Under the pieces are notes generated by a model, which saw only the letters and a program-made list of their open reading frames with translations, was not told the origin of the DNA and did no database searches. From the NCBI RefSeq assembly GCF_014641635.1, contig NZ_BMIC01000005.1, forward strand, positions 1-64,000: DNA of 64,000 nt. Reading direction: 5' to 3'. How positions within the stretch are numbered: position 1 is the stretch's first letter; each line of letters opens with the position of its first letter. Of this stretch, positions 45,801-53,741 are shown piece after piece. Position numbers and translations under genes: made by a program. This DNA is from Aquaticitalea lipolytica (GTDB lineage: Bacteria > Bacteroidota > Bacteroidia > Flavobacteriales > Flavobacteriaceae).

Positions 45801-45995
45801 TGCAGCTGTACTAAAACCAACATATTTTAAGAAATCACGACGTGTTGTAGAAGAAGCTTCTAATGTGCTTTTATCTCCTAAAAACTCATCAGTAGGAATT
45901 TCTTCAACAAATTCGTTTTGTTTAAGCGCCTCAACAATAGAGCTGTTTTCGTTTAGCTCCTCAACACTTTTCCAGTATTTCTTGTTTGATGACAT
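42882..45995 (-). CDS. Alternative complex III subunit ActB (molybdopterin-like plus Fe-S domains)
   Basis: A 1037-residue periplasmic subunit. A twin-arginine motif 'STTRRDFLKYVG' near residue 50, followed by a hydrophobic stretch and a cysteine ('SLAACEG'), suggests Tat export and possibly lipid attachment. The first two thirds resemble molybdopterin oxidoreductases, but ActB does not carry the cofactor. The C-terminal third (about 750-1000) binds Fe-S clusters: 'CTGCGACVIACHAENNVP', 'CQHCNHAPCETVCPVA', 'CVGTRYCANNCPYKV' and 'CSMCIQK...CSSACSNGA'. It passes electrons to ActA and ActE. Confidence 0.95.
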   Translation of the reverse strand: MSSNKKYWKSVEELNENSSIVEALKQNEFVEEIPTDEFLGDKSTLEASSTTRRDFLKYVGFSTAAASLAACEGPVIKSIPYVVQPEEIIPGVANYYATTIADGFDFASVLVKTREGRPIKIENNTMATANGGANARVNASVLGLYDSLRVQGPKKDGKSISWSAFDLETNQKLTDLMNAGKEIVLLTQTFASPSTSKLISNFKEKYGNVRHVVYDAVSESAALDAYQAKYGERALANYDFSKASTIVSVGADFLGDWQGGGFDSGYAQGRVPQEGKMSRHIQIEANMSLSGANADKRVPATPSQQKLALAKLYSYVIGGSVSGDLPKQIDDAVRKAASQLKEAGSNGVVVTGIQDVNAQTVALEINAYLSSKVFDKSAPIKTRQGNDADVATLVADMKAGKVGAIIMSGVNPLYTLPNANDFAEGLKKTELSIAFSMKADETASVTQYIAAAPHYLESWGDVELKKGHYGLTQPTIRPLFDTRQFQDALLKWTGNDVSYHDFIKDNWNTGILGGSSFNQALHDGLFVGAMPALENAPETTEANTLETVASSGDAARALASSSKAEGLELTLYTKVGMGDGQQANNPWLQEFPDPLTRVSWDNYLTVSTADAKQLNLKNWHVANGGLNGNYADVTVNGVTIKNVPVIIQPGQANGSVGLSLGYGRTAGLKDEMKTGVNAYALYQNFNTAQNVSVTAASGEHEFACVQLQNTLMGRGDIIKETTLEIFNTKDKDYWNAIPVVSLNHVETPVTSPDVDLWDEFDRSIGHHFNLSIDLNACTGCGACVIACHAENNVPVVGKSEIRRSRDMHWLRIDRYYSSEDTFEGDDTKKENFSGLFGDNGSLGGFNEMETPADNPQVAFQPVMCQHCNHAPCETVCPVAATSHGRQGQNHMAYNRCVGTRYCANNCPYKVRRFNWFLYSENDEFDYHMNDDLGRMVLNPDVVVRSRGVMEKCSMCIQKTQKTILDAKRDGREIKDGEFQTACSSACSNGAMTFGDINDKESKVAKLKEDNRMYHLLESVGTKPNVMYQTKVRNTTEA

Positions 45996-46024
45996 ATTAT
46001 ATAATTGAATTACTTCTTAATAAA

Positions 46025-47323
46025 TTAATAATGACACTTACCACATTCTAAACCTCCCATTTGTGCAACAGTAAGTTTGTCTACTCCATACTTTTTAGAT
46101 AACTGTTCGTGTATCTTTGTATAGTAGGCATTGTCTTCAACTTTTACATTTGTTTCTCTGTGACAGTTAATACACCATCCCATTGTCAATGAAGAGAATT
46201 GATACATTACTTCCATTTCTTCAACAGGACCATGACATGTTTGACACTCAATACCTCCAACAGTAACGTGTTGTGAGTGATTAAAATATGCAAAATCTGG
46301 AAGGTTATGTATTCTTACCCATTTAACCGGATTACTTTCTCCTGTATATTTTTGTTCTGTATCGCTCCATCCTGCTGCTGCATATAGCTTTTGAATTTCA
46401 GCGTTATAATCTACTCCTATTTTATTTCCTTCAGCTAATGTTTCTGGAGCAACTTCAGAAATAGTTTTATGACAGTTCATACACACATTTAATGATGGTA
46501 TACCTGATGTTTTACTTACTCTTGCAGAAGAGTGACAGTATTTACAATCTATACCATTATCGCCAGCATGTATTTTGTGCGAATAATGAATTGGCTGTAC
46601 TGGCATATACCCTTGATCAACTCCAATTTGAGACAAATAACCAAATATAAAGTAAGCACTTGCTAACAAGAATAAAATTGCAGTTACTATTACTAAAAAT
46701 TGATTTTTAACAAATGCCTTCCAAAGTGGCAATCCTTTTTCTTTAGTTGCTATATCAACTCCTTTAGCTTCAGCAAAACGATTTAAAGTACGTCTCACTA
46801 TAACTAAAGCCATTGCTAATAAACCAAACAATAAAGCTAAAGCACCTAATATAAGTTTGCTTGAAGAATTATCTGTAGTTGAATTTGGATTTACTCCTAC
46901 ATCAGTTCCTGTGCCTGGAGCTGGAGTTTCAACAACCTCAGCAGTATAAGCTAAAATATCACTAATGTCTTGGTCTTCTAATGTTGGAAAAGCAGTCATT
47001 GCTGTTCCGTTATGCTCATTAAAAATTTTGTTTGCATAAGCATCACCAGACTTAATAACAGCAGCACTATTACGTATCCATGCAGAAATCCACGCCCTGT
47101 CTAAACCTTGCTCATCTGCTAGCTTTTGCTCAATATTTCTAAGAGCAGGACCAGTCATTGGCTTATCTAGTTTATGACAAGCAGCACAGTTAGTGTTAAA
47201 TAAAGCTTTTCCTTTTGCAGGATCACCATCTTGAGCTTGTAGTGACGTTGAAAGCGTAAGTAATATAACAAACCCTAAATATAGAATCTTTGAGGTTAAT
47301 TTACGGTGTATCACCTGTTTCAT
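46025..47323 (-). CDS. Alternative complex III multiheme cytochrome c subunit ActA, fused to a monoheme cytochrome
   Basis: A 432-residue protein from ATG 47323. The chosen start gives a signal peptide (MKQVIHRKLTSKILYLGFV and on). Six CxxCH sites are seen: CAACH near the N-terminus in a monoheme cytochrome c domain, then CKYCH, CMNCH, CQTCH, CINCH and CGKCH in the ActA pentaheme domain. A membrane helix near 155-175 and another near 205-230 link the two domains. Longer starts at 47368 and 47404 are possible; the latter overlaps the promoter -7 element. It begins the act-cox operon. Confidence 0.9.
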   Translation of the reverse strand: MKQVIHRKLTSKILYLGFVILLTLSTSLQAQDGDPAKGKALFNTNCAACHKLDKPMTGPALRNIEQKLADEQGLDRAWISAWIRNSAAVIKSGDAYANKIFNEHNGTAMTAFPTLEDQDISDILAYTAEVVETPAPGTGTDVGVNPNSTTDNSSSKLILGALALLFGLLAMALVIVRRTLNRFAEAKGVDIATKEKGLPLWKAFVKNQFLVIVTAILFLLASAYFIFGYLSQIGVDQGYMPVQPIHYSHKIHAGDNGIDCKYCHSSARVSKTSGIPSLNVCMNCHKTISEVAPETLAEGNKIGVDYNAEIQKLYAAAGWSDTEQKYTGESNPVKWVRIHNLPDFAYFNHSQHVTVGGIECQTCHGPVEEMEVMYQFSSLTMGWCINCHRETNVKVEDNAYYTKIHEQLSKKYGVDKLTVAQMGGLECGKCHY

Positions 47324-47401
47324 ATTGTTAGTTGAATTATCTTCTAAACTTTGGTATGATTTTTTCATTAATAAGAAAAAAATACAGTTAAAAATCTCAC
47401 G

Positions 47402-47409
47402 CAAAAGTA
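47402..47409 (-). promoter_or_regulatory. -7 element of the act-cox operon promoter
   Basis: The minus strand reads TACTTTTG (TAnnTTTG). It overlaps the longest possible actA reading-frame start at 47404, which therefore cannot be used from this promoter. No clear -33 TTG was found. Confidence 0.5.
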
Positions 47410-47507
47410 ATACTTAAAGTCGATTTTAGAAATGTTAGAGAACTGTTAATTGATAATTTATAAACATTCTAAATAATAAATTGAGTGATATTTAAGTTTA
47501 ATAAATT

Positions 47508-47515
47508 TACATTTG
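47508..47515 (+). promoter_or_regulatory. Possible -7 element of the SPOR gene
   Basis: TACATTTG lies 19 bases before ATG 47535. A TTG at 47481 is 24 bases upstream, longer than the usual 19-21 spacer. Confidence 0.4.
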
Positions 47516-47534
47516 TATAAAATTTAAAAAAGTT

Positions 47535-47918
47535 ATGATAAAATCGTGTATTAAAGGCGCATTTATTTGCTTGATATTCATTGGGTTTTCTTTAAAAGCT
47601 CAAGCACAAGAAGGAAACGTTGTAATTGACCAAGATAAAGACATTGAAAAATTATTAGAATTTAAAAAAGATATAAAAACTGTTGATTTATATAAAATTC
47701 AGGTGTATTCTGGTGAAAGAGGTGGAGCTGAATCTACCAAAAGTCAATTTAGTTCTTTATATAAAGATTGGCCAATATCTATGGAATACGAAACTCCAAA
47801 CTACAAAGTATGGGTAGGGAATTTTAGAAGCAGACTAGAAGCTGATAGAGCTTTAGTGAAAGTTAAAAAGAACTTTGCAAATGCATTTATTTTTTATTCT
47901 AAAAAAGAAAAAAACTAG
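47535..47918 (+). CDS. SPOR domain-containing exported protein
   Basis: A 127-residue protein with a signal peptide (residues 1-24, ending KAQAQ) and a C-terminal domain from about 50 to 120. 'YKIQVYSGERGGAESTKSQF' and 'YKVWVGNFRSRLEADRALVKVKKNFANAFIF' match the SPOR fold, which binds denuded peptidoglycan glycan strands at division sites or elsewhere. Its function here is probably periplasmic peptidoglycan binding. It is a single-gene unit. Confidence 0.85.
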   Translation: MIKSCIKGAFICLIFIGFSLKAQAQEGNVVIDQDKDIEKLLEFKKDIKTVDLYKIQVYSGERGGAESTKSQFSSLYKDWPISMEYETPNYKVWVGNFRSRLEADRALVKVKKNFANAFIFYSKKEKN

Positions 47919-47948
47919 CTAAAATATTAATTTATAGATAATAAAAAA

Positions 47949-47970
47949 GCGACCAAATGGTCGCTTTTTT
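47949..47970. terminator. Bidirectional terminator between the SPOR gene and infB
   Basis: A perfect stem GCGACC / GGTCGC with a 4-base loop, preceded by six A and followed by six T. It lies between convergent genes and probably serves both. Confidence 0.88.
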
Positions 47971-47991
47971 ATTAAAGTATATTCTCTTTAA

Positions 47992-50745
47992 TTATTTTAA
48001 TTTCTTTTTTACTTCTACTTCATGGAATGCTTCAATTACATCTCCAATATTAATATCGTTGTAGTTTTTAATTTGCATACCACAATCGTATCCTTTAGCA
48101 ACTTCTTTTGCATCGTCTTTAAATCGTTTAAGTGAGGCTAATTCGCCTGTGTATATTACAACTCCATCTCTAATTAATCTTACATTAGAGTTTCTGAATA
48201 TTTTACCGCTAGTTACCATACATCCTGCAATTGTTCCAATTTTAGAGACTTTAAAGACTTCTCTAATTTCAGCAGTACCAGTAATTTCTTCTTTAAGCTC
48301 TGGAGATAACATACCTTCCATAGCATCTTTTAAGTCATTAATAGCATCATAGATAATTGAGTACATTCTGATATCTATTTCTTCTTTATCAGCTATTGTT
48401 CTTGCATTACCCATTGGGCGTACATTAAATCCAATTATAATTGCATCTGATGCAGTAGCTAATAACACATCACTTTCAGTAATAGCTCCAACACCTTTAT
48501 GTATAATATTAACCTGAATTTCTTCAGTCGATAATTTTTGGAACGAATCGGTTAATGCTTCAACAGAACCATCAACATCTCCTTTAAGGATTATGTTTAA
48601 TTCTTGGAAGTCACCTAATGCAATACGTCTACCAATTTCATCAAGTGTAATATGACGTTGTGTTCTTACAGATTGCTCACGTTGTAATTGTGTGCGTTTA
48701 GCAGCAATTTGCTTAGCTTCACGTTCATCTTCAAATACGCTAAACTTATCACCTGCTTGAGGCGCTCCATCTAAACCTAATATAGATACTGGTGTTGAAG
48801 GACCTGCAGATTTAACATCATTTCCACGCTCATCATGCATAGCACGAACTTTACCACTGTTTTTCCCAGCAAGTACATAATCACCAACTTTTAAAGTTCC
48901 TGCTTGTACCAAAATTGTTGAAACGTATCCACGTCCTTTATCTAAAAACGCTTCCACAACTGTTCCGCTAGCCATTTTATTAGGATTTGCTTTAAGCTCT
49001 AACAATTCGGCTTCTAACAATACTTTTTCTAATAGTTCTTTAACACCTTGACCTGTTTTTGCAGATATATCGTGAGATTGAATTTTTCCTCCCCAATCTT
49101 CAACCAATAAATTCATGTTAGCTAATCCTTCTTTTACTTTTTCTGGATTTGCTCCTGGTTTATCAATTTTATTAATGGCAAATATTATAGGAACTCCTGC
49201 AGCTTGGGCATGAGCTATTGCTTCTTTGGTTTGTGGCATTATGGCATCATCTGCAGCAATAACAATAATTGCTAAATCGGTAACCTGAGCACCACGAGCA
49301 CGCATTGCGGTAAAGGCCTCGTGACCTGGAGTATCTAAGAAAGCTATTTTTTGGCCTCCTTCTAATTGTACTCCGTAAGCTCCAATATGTTGTGTAATAC
49401 CTCCTGACTCTCCTGCAATTACATTTTCTTGACGAATATAATCTAGAAGTGATGTTTTACCATGGTCAACGTGTCCCATTACTGTTACAATTGGTGCACG
49501 TGGTTTTAAATCTTCTGGTTTATCTTCAACTTCTTCAATGTTATCTTCTAAATCTGAAGTTACAAACTCTACCTCATATCCAAACTCATCTGCAACAACA
49601 GATAATGTTTCAGCATCTAAACGCTGATTCATTGTTACCATCATTCCTAGTGACATACATGCAGAAATAATTTGAGTTACTGGAACATCCATCATTGTAG
49701 CAACTTCACTAGCAGTAACAAATTCAGTTACTTTTAAAATTTTGCTGTCTGCTTCTTGTTGCTCTAAATCTTTTTCAGATTGTTGACGATGCTGATCTCT
49801 TTTATCTCTTCTGTATTTTGCTCCTTTTCCTTTTGAAGATTTACCTTGAAGCTTTTCAAGAGTCTCTCTAACTTGCTTTTGTACTTCTGCTTCGCTAGGT
49901 TCTTCTTTTACTGTACTTGTGCGTTTTCCTCCTTGAGGTTTACCTTTAAAGTTTCCTCTTTGGTTATTATTATTTCCTCTATTTTGGTTAGAGTTTGTAT
50001 CACCTCCTGGAGTTGGACCTTTGCTTATACGACGTCTTTTTTTCTTATTAGCTGCGTCTTTATTTGCATCTGGCTTTTTCTCTTCTTTCTTCTTTTTAGG
50101 CTTATTAAATTGTGATAAGTCTATCTTTTCACCTGCAATTTTTGGTCCTGATAATTTTTGATATTTTGTTTTTAAAGTTTCCTCTTCCTCTTCAGCAACT
50201 TCTTTCTTTTCTTCTTTTACAACTTCTTTAGGTTTTTCAACTTTAGGCTGTTCAATTTTAGGTTGCTCAACTGCTTTTGGAGTTTCTTTTATTTCTTCTT
50301 TAGGTGCCTCTTGCTTTATTGGCTCAGGTTTTACTGGTTCAACTTTTTTAGGCTCTTCAATTTTTGCTTCTTCCTTTTTTGGCTCAGGTTTAGTTGGATT
50401 TAAATCAATTTTTCCAACTTGTTTTGGACCACTTAATTCGGCTTTGGCTTTTACAACTTGCTTGCTTGCTTCCTCTTTTTTATGTTTCTCTTCAAGCTCA
50501 CGTTCACGCTGTTCGCGCAATTCTTCTTTTTCTTTAAGCTTTGCTTCACTTACTTCTTGAGATGCAACTTTTTTATTTGCATCTGTTTGAAATTCGTTAG
50601 AAAGAATTGTGTGAACTTCTTCTGATATTTTTGTATTCGGACTTTTTTCCACGCTCACGCCCTTTGATTCTAAAAAATCAACAGCACGATCAATGGAAAT
50701 ATTGAGTTCGCGTAATACTTTATTTAATCTAATTGTATCAGCCAT
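47992..50745 (-). CDS. infB: Translation initiation factor IF-2
   Basis: A 917-residue GTPase that brings initiator tRNA to the 30S subunit. The N-terminal 330 residues are of low complexity: a small IF2_N motif at the start, then a long Lys/Glu/Pro-rich linker and an Asn/Arg/Gly patch (about 245-275). The second IF2_N domain lies at about 335-390. The G domain follows, with G1 GHVDHGKT at 424-431, 'DTPGHEAF' and 'NKID', then domains II-IV. The long charged linker is usual in Bacteroidota. It is the last gene of rimP-nusA-infB, 30 bases after nusA. Confidence 0.97.
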   Translation of the reverse strand: MADTIRLNKVLRELNISIDRAVDFLESKGVSVEKSPNTKISEEVHTILSNEFQTDANKKVASQEVSEAKLKEKEELREQRERELEEKHKKEEASKQVVKAKAELSGPKQVGKIDLNPTKPEPKKEEAKIEEPKKVEPVKPEPIKQEAPKEEIKETPKAVEQPKIEQPKVEKPKEVVKEEKKEVAEEEEETLKTKYQKLSGPKIAGEKIDLSQFNKPKKKKEEKKPDANKDAANKKKRRRISKGPTPGGDTNSNQNRGNNNNQRGNFKGKPQGGKRTSTVKEEPSEAEVQKQVRETLEKLQGKSSKGKGAKYRRDKRDQHRQQSEKDLEQQEADSKILKVTEFVTASEVATMMDVPVTQIISACMSLGMMVTMNQRLDAETLSVVADEFGYEVEFVTSDLEDNIEEVEDKPEDLKPRAPIVTVMGHVDHGKTSLLDYIRQENVIAGESGGITQHIGAYGVQLEGGQKIAFLDTPGHEAFTAMRARGAQVTDLAIIVIAADDAIMPQTKEAIAHAQAAGVPIIFAINKIDKPGANPEKVKEGLANMNLLVEDWGGKIQSHDISAKTGQGVKELLEKVLLEAELLELKANPNKMASGTVVEAFLDKGRGYVSTILVQAGTLKVGDYVLAGKNSGKVRAMHDERGNDVKSAGPSTPVSILGLDGAPQAGDKFSVFEDEREAKQIAAKRTQLQREQSVRTQRHITLDEIGRRIALGDFQELNIILKGDVDGSVEALTDSFQKLSTEEIQVNIIHKGVGAITESDVLLATASDAIIIGFNVRPMGNARTIADKEEIDIRMYSIIYDAINDLKDAMEGMLSPELKEEITGTAEIREVFKVSKIGTIAGCMVTSGKIFRNSNVRLIRDGVVIYTGELASLKRFKDDAKEVAKGYDCGMQIKNYNDINIGDVIEAFHEVEVKKKLK

Positions 50746-50775
50746 AAATTGCTTGTAATATACTTTAAATATGTG

Positions 50776-52008
50776 TTATTCTTCAAATTCCTCTTTAAGA
50801 ATTCTAATAACTTCTAAAATTGTTTCTTCTTCTAAATCGGTTCTTTTAACCAAATCTTGAACGTCTTGTTCTAAAATACTTTTCGCTGTATCTAAACCTG
50901 CTTTACTAAACTCTTCAATAATCCAAGATTCTATTTCATCAGTAAATTCAGATAATTCTACATCTTCTTCAGCTCCTTCTCTAAATACGTCTATTTCGTA
51001 TCCTGTTAATTGCCCAGCTAAACGAATATTGTGTCCACCTCTACCAATTGCTTTTGATACTTCTTCAGGTTTTAATAAAACCTCAGCACGTTTAGTTTCT
51101 TCATTAATTTTTACAGAAGTTACTCTTGCTGGACTTAAAGCTCTTGTTATGAATAGTTGTAAGTTGTTTGTGTAATTAATTACATCAATATTTTCATTAC
51201 CAAGTTCACGAACAATACCATGAATTCTAGATCCTTTCATACCAACACATGCTCCAACTGGGTCAATTCTGTCATCATAAGAATCTACAGCTACTTTTGC
51301 TTTTTCCCCTGGAATTCTAACCACATTTTTAATTGTAATTAAACCGTCGAAAACTTCTGGTATTTCTTGTTCAAATAATTTTTCTAAAAATACAGGAGCT
51401 GTTCTAGACATGATAATTGTTGGCTTGTTTCCTTTTAGCTCAACACTTTCTATTATACCTCTTACATTTTCTCCTTTTCTAAAGAAATCTGATGGGATTT
51501 GCTTTTCTTTTGGTAAAATTATTTCATTGCCTTCGTCGTCTAACAATATTATTGCTCTGTGACGAATATGATGTACTTCAGCAGTGTATATTTCTCCTAC
51601 TAAATCTTTAAATTGCTTATAGATATTAGTATTGTCATGCTCATGTATTTTAGAAATTAAATTTTGGCGTAATGCTAAAATAGAACGTCTTCCTAAATCA
51701 ATTAATTTAACTGCTTCTGCAACATCTTCACCTACTTCAAAATCTGGCTCTATTTTACGAGCTTCAGATAATGCAATTTCTTGATTTGGTTCTTGCACAT
51801 TATCATCAGCAACAACAATTCTATTTCTCCAAATCTCTAAATCTCCTTTATCTGGATTGATAATAATATCGAAGTTATCATCATCACCATATTTCTTTTT
51901 AAGTGCATTTCTTAATACATCTTCTAAAATCGCCATCAACGTTACACGATCGATTAATTTGTCATCTTTAAACTCTGAAAAAGAATCAATTAATGCAATA
52001 TTTTCCAT
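50776..52008 (-). CDS. nusA: Transcription termination/antitermination protein NusA
   Basis: A 410-residue RNA polymerase-binding factor. The N-terminal domain ('LMAILEDVLRNALKKKYG'), an S1 domain (about 135-200), and two KH domains ('VGACVGMKGSRIHGIVREL' and 'AIGRGGHNIRLAGQLTGYEI') are visible. The acidic repeat domains at the C-terminus of E. coli NusA are absent, which is common outside gammaproteobacteria. It starts 12 bases after rimP. Confidence 0.96.
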   Translation of the reverse strand: MENIALIDSFSEFKDDKLIDRVTLMAILEDVLRNALKKKYGDDDNFDIIINPDKGDLEIWRNRIVVADDNVQEPNQEIALSEARKIEPDFEVGEDVAEAVKLIDLGRRSILALRQNLISKIHEHDNTNIYKQFKDLVGEIYTAEVHHIRHRAIILLDDEGNEIILPKEKQIPSDFFRKGENVRGIIESVELKGNKPTIIMSRTAPVFLEKLFEQEIPEVFDGLITIKNVVRIPGEKAKVAVDSYDDRIDPVGACVGMKGSRIHGIVRELGNENIDVINYTNNLQLFITRALSPARVTSVKINEETKRAEVLLKPEEVSKAIGRGGHNIRLAGQLTGYEIDVFREGAEEDVELSEFTDEIESWIIEEFSKAGLDTAKSILEQDVQDLVKRTDLEEETILEVIRILKEEFEE

Positions 52009-52020
52009 ACCTACTATGAA

Positions 52021-52488
52021 TTAAAATTTTATAATCACTTTTGCTTCTAAAATGTCGTCGAACGCAATTTTAGCTTGCTTATTTACTGTTATTTTTCCTT
52101 TGCCAATTGGTTTAGGTTCTTTTGTTTTCCACTCTAAGGAAATTGCAGTTTCATCAACCTCTGTCAACTTTGCTTCAATTTTAATATCCTCTTTAGCTTT
52201 AACTTTTATAACTCTACCAATATTTTTCTTGTACTGTCTTTTATTTATCAATGGAGACGTAGCTCCAGCAGAAGTAACTTCTAATGAGAAATCTTCATCT
52301 TCTCTATCTAAATTGTGCTCAACAGCTCTGCTAATAAAAATACAATCTTCAACACTCACGCCATTATCTCCATCGATAACGACATAAATTTTATTATCTG
52401 TTGATATGGTAAAATCAATTAGAAAAAGATCTGGTCTTTCTTCTAATCCATTCTCTATCAATGATTGAACTGTAGTTTGATTCAGCAT
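52021..52488 (-). CDS. rimP: Ribosome maturation factor RimP
   Basis: A 155-residue protein needed for 30S subunit assembly. 'VSVEDCIFISRAVEHNLDREDEDFSLEVTSAGA' shows the family core. ATG 52488 is chosen: the reading frame extends to a GTG at 52527, but that part runs through a strong hairpin and is not conserved in the family. First gene of rimP-nusA-infB, with a consensus promoter at 52553-52584. Confidence 0.93.
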   Translation of the reverse strand: MLNQTTVQSLIENGLEERPDLFLIDFTISTDNKIYVVIDGDNGVSVEDCIFISRAVEHNLDREDEDFSLEVTSAGATSPLINKRQYKKNIGRVIKVKAKEDIKIEAKLTEVDETAISLEWKTKEPKPIGKGKITVNKQAKIAFDDILEAKVIIKF

Positions 52489-52504
52489 TTTTTTAGTATA
52501 AAAA

Positions 52505-52525
52505 GAGGGGACTTTTTGTCCCCTC
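52505..52525 (-). promoter_or_regulatory. Terminator-like leader hairpin upstream of rimP-nusA-infB
   Basis: GAGGGGAC / GTCCCCTC is a perfect 8-bp, GC-rich stem with a 5-base loop. On the minus strand it is followed by TTTTTAT, the form of an intrinsic terminator, and it sits about 25 bases after the predicted transcription start and 16 before the rimP ATG. An attenuator or stabilising hairpin is the likely role. That it responds to NusA is speculation, suggested by the autoregulation of the same operon in E. coli. Confidence 0.65.
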
Positions 52526-52552
52526 ACGTTATCTTTTTTTCATACAACGCTG

Positions 52553-52584
52553 CAAATATACAACATTTAAATTGATTTCTGCAA
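52553..52584 (-). promoter_or_regulatory. Consensus promoter of rimP-nusA-infB
   Basis: On the minus strand, TTG (52584-52582), a 21-base spacer and TATATTTG (52560-52553). Confidence 0.8.
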
Positions 52585-52642
52585 CTGTAATAAAGTCGAT
52601 TTTTATTATTATTTTTAAAACAAATAACTAACCTTAAACGCA

Positions 52643-53467
52643 ATGAAAAAAATATTAGTTCCAACTGACTTTTCAAAAGAAGCAGAGAATGCTCTTAAAG
52701 TTGCTGCACAATTAGCTAAAAAACATGACTGCGAAATATATTTGCTGCATATGTTAGAATTACCTCTGCAAGAAGTTGATGCATTAAGTACTCATAGTGC
52801 ATTGCCTGAAGCTATGTTTTTTATGAAACTAGCTCATCAAAGATTTGAAGAAGTTATGGCTAGCGAGTTTTTAGATGGCATAATAGTGCACGAAACTGTT
52901 AAGGCTAATAATACTTTTTCATCTGTTATAGATACTTGCCATGAAAACAATGTTGATATGATAGTAATGGGTTCTCATGGAGCTAGTGGGTTTAAAGAAA
53001 TGTTTATTGGATCTAATGCTGAAAAAGTTGTAAGAACTTCAGACATTCCTGTGTTAGTGATTAAAAACGAACATGCAAATTTTACTGTTGATAATTTTGT
53101 TTTTGCTTCAGACTTTAAAAAGGACAATAAAGAAACGTATAAACAAGCTGTAGATTTTGCCAAATCATTTAATGCGAAAATACACTTACTAATGGTTAAT
53201 ACCGCAAATAGCTTTAGCACAACTGAAGAATCTAATAAACGTATAAAAGCATTTATAAAAGATTACACTTTTGATAATTATACTATTAATATTTATAATG
53301 ATGAAACTGTTGAAAAGGGCATTTTAAATTTTTCTAAAATGATTGATGCAGATTTAATTGGGATAAGTACACATGGAAGACAAGGTATTGCCCATTTCTT
53401 TAATGGTAGTATAAGTGAAGATTTAGTAAATCATGCAAAAAGACCTGTTATTACTTTTAAAATATAA
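52643..53467 (+). CDS. Universal stress protein with two Usp domains
   Basis: A 274-residue cytoplasmic protein of two tandem UspA-like domains (about 1-140 and 148-274). The first opens 'MKKILVPTDFSKEAENALK' and closes 'MIVMGSHGASGFKEMFIGSNAEKVVRTSDIPVLVI', carrying the G-x2-G-x9-G(S/T) type ATP-binding loop. The second ends 'GISTHGRQGIAHFFNGSISEDLVNH'. Stress role is from the family, the ligand is unknown. It is divergent from rimP and shares a terminator with tRNA-Gln. Confidence 0.9.
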   Translation: MKKILVPTDFSKEAENALKVAAQLAKKHDCEIYLLHMLELPLQEVDALSTHSALPEAMFFMKLAHQRFEEVMASEFLDGIIVHETVKANNTFSSVIDTCHENNVDMIVMGSHGASGFKEMFIGSNAEKVVRTSDIPVLVIKNEHANFTVDNFVFASDFKKDNKETYKQAVDFAKSFNAKIHLLMVNTANSFSTTEESNKRIKAFIKDYTFDNYTINIYNDETVEKGILNFSKMIDADLIGISTHGRQGIAHFFNGSISEDLVNHAKRPVITFKI

Positions 53468-53485
53468 TGAGACATATATAAAAGC

Positions 53486-53516
53486 AAAAAGTCTTCCCGA
53501 AAAGGAAGACTTTTTT
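53486..53516. terminator. Bidirectional terminator shared by the universal stress gene and tRNA-Gln
   Basis: GTCTTCC / GGAAGAC stem (53491-53497 and 53504-53510), with A5 before and T6 after, so that it terminates both converging transcripts. It abuts the tRNA 3' end. Confidence 0.88.
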
Positions 53517-53517
53517 G

Positions 53518-53590
53518 TTGGCCTACTAGGGCTCGAACCTAGACTCTTCTGGACCAAAACCAGACGTGTTGCCAGTTACACCATAGGCCA
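53518..53590 (-). tRNA. tRNA-Gln (anticodon TTG)
   Basis: On the minus strand a 73-base cloverleaf folds with acceptor TGGCCTA / TAGGCCA, anticodon stem TCTGG / CCAGA around the loop TTTTGGT (anticodon TTG), T arm CTAGG-TTCGAGC-CCTAG, and discriminator A. No CCA is encoded. It has a consensus promoter upstream and a terminator directly downstream. Confidence 0.95.
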
Positions 53591-53607
53591 ATCTCTAAAT
53601 GAGGATG

Positions 53608-53637
53608 CAAATTTAGTACAAAGTTTGATTTGCACAA
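53608..53637 (-). promoter_or_regulatory. Consensus promoter of tRNA-Gln
   Basis: On the minus strand, TTG (53637-53635), a 19-base spacer and TAAATTTG (53615-53608), 17 bases before the tRNA 5' end. Confidence 0.75.
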
Positions 53638-53741
53638 ACATTTTTTAAAGAAAATAATCCTAAAATCTTAACGTTTGCATAAAAACCTTTAGACCTTGTT
53701 TTTTTATTCTTAAATTCGCACTTCTTTTCAAACATAGATTT

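Noticed and set aside
49920-50745. Low-complexity charged region in infB as a possible assembly error or repeat element
   Set aside because: The frame stays open and long Lys/Glu/Pro linkers are usual in Bacteroidota IF-2.
52488-52527. Longer RimP start at GTG 52527
   Set aside because: The extra 13 codons run through the leader hairpin and do not resemble RimP N-termini.
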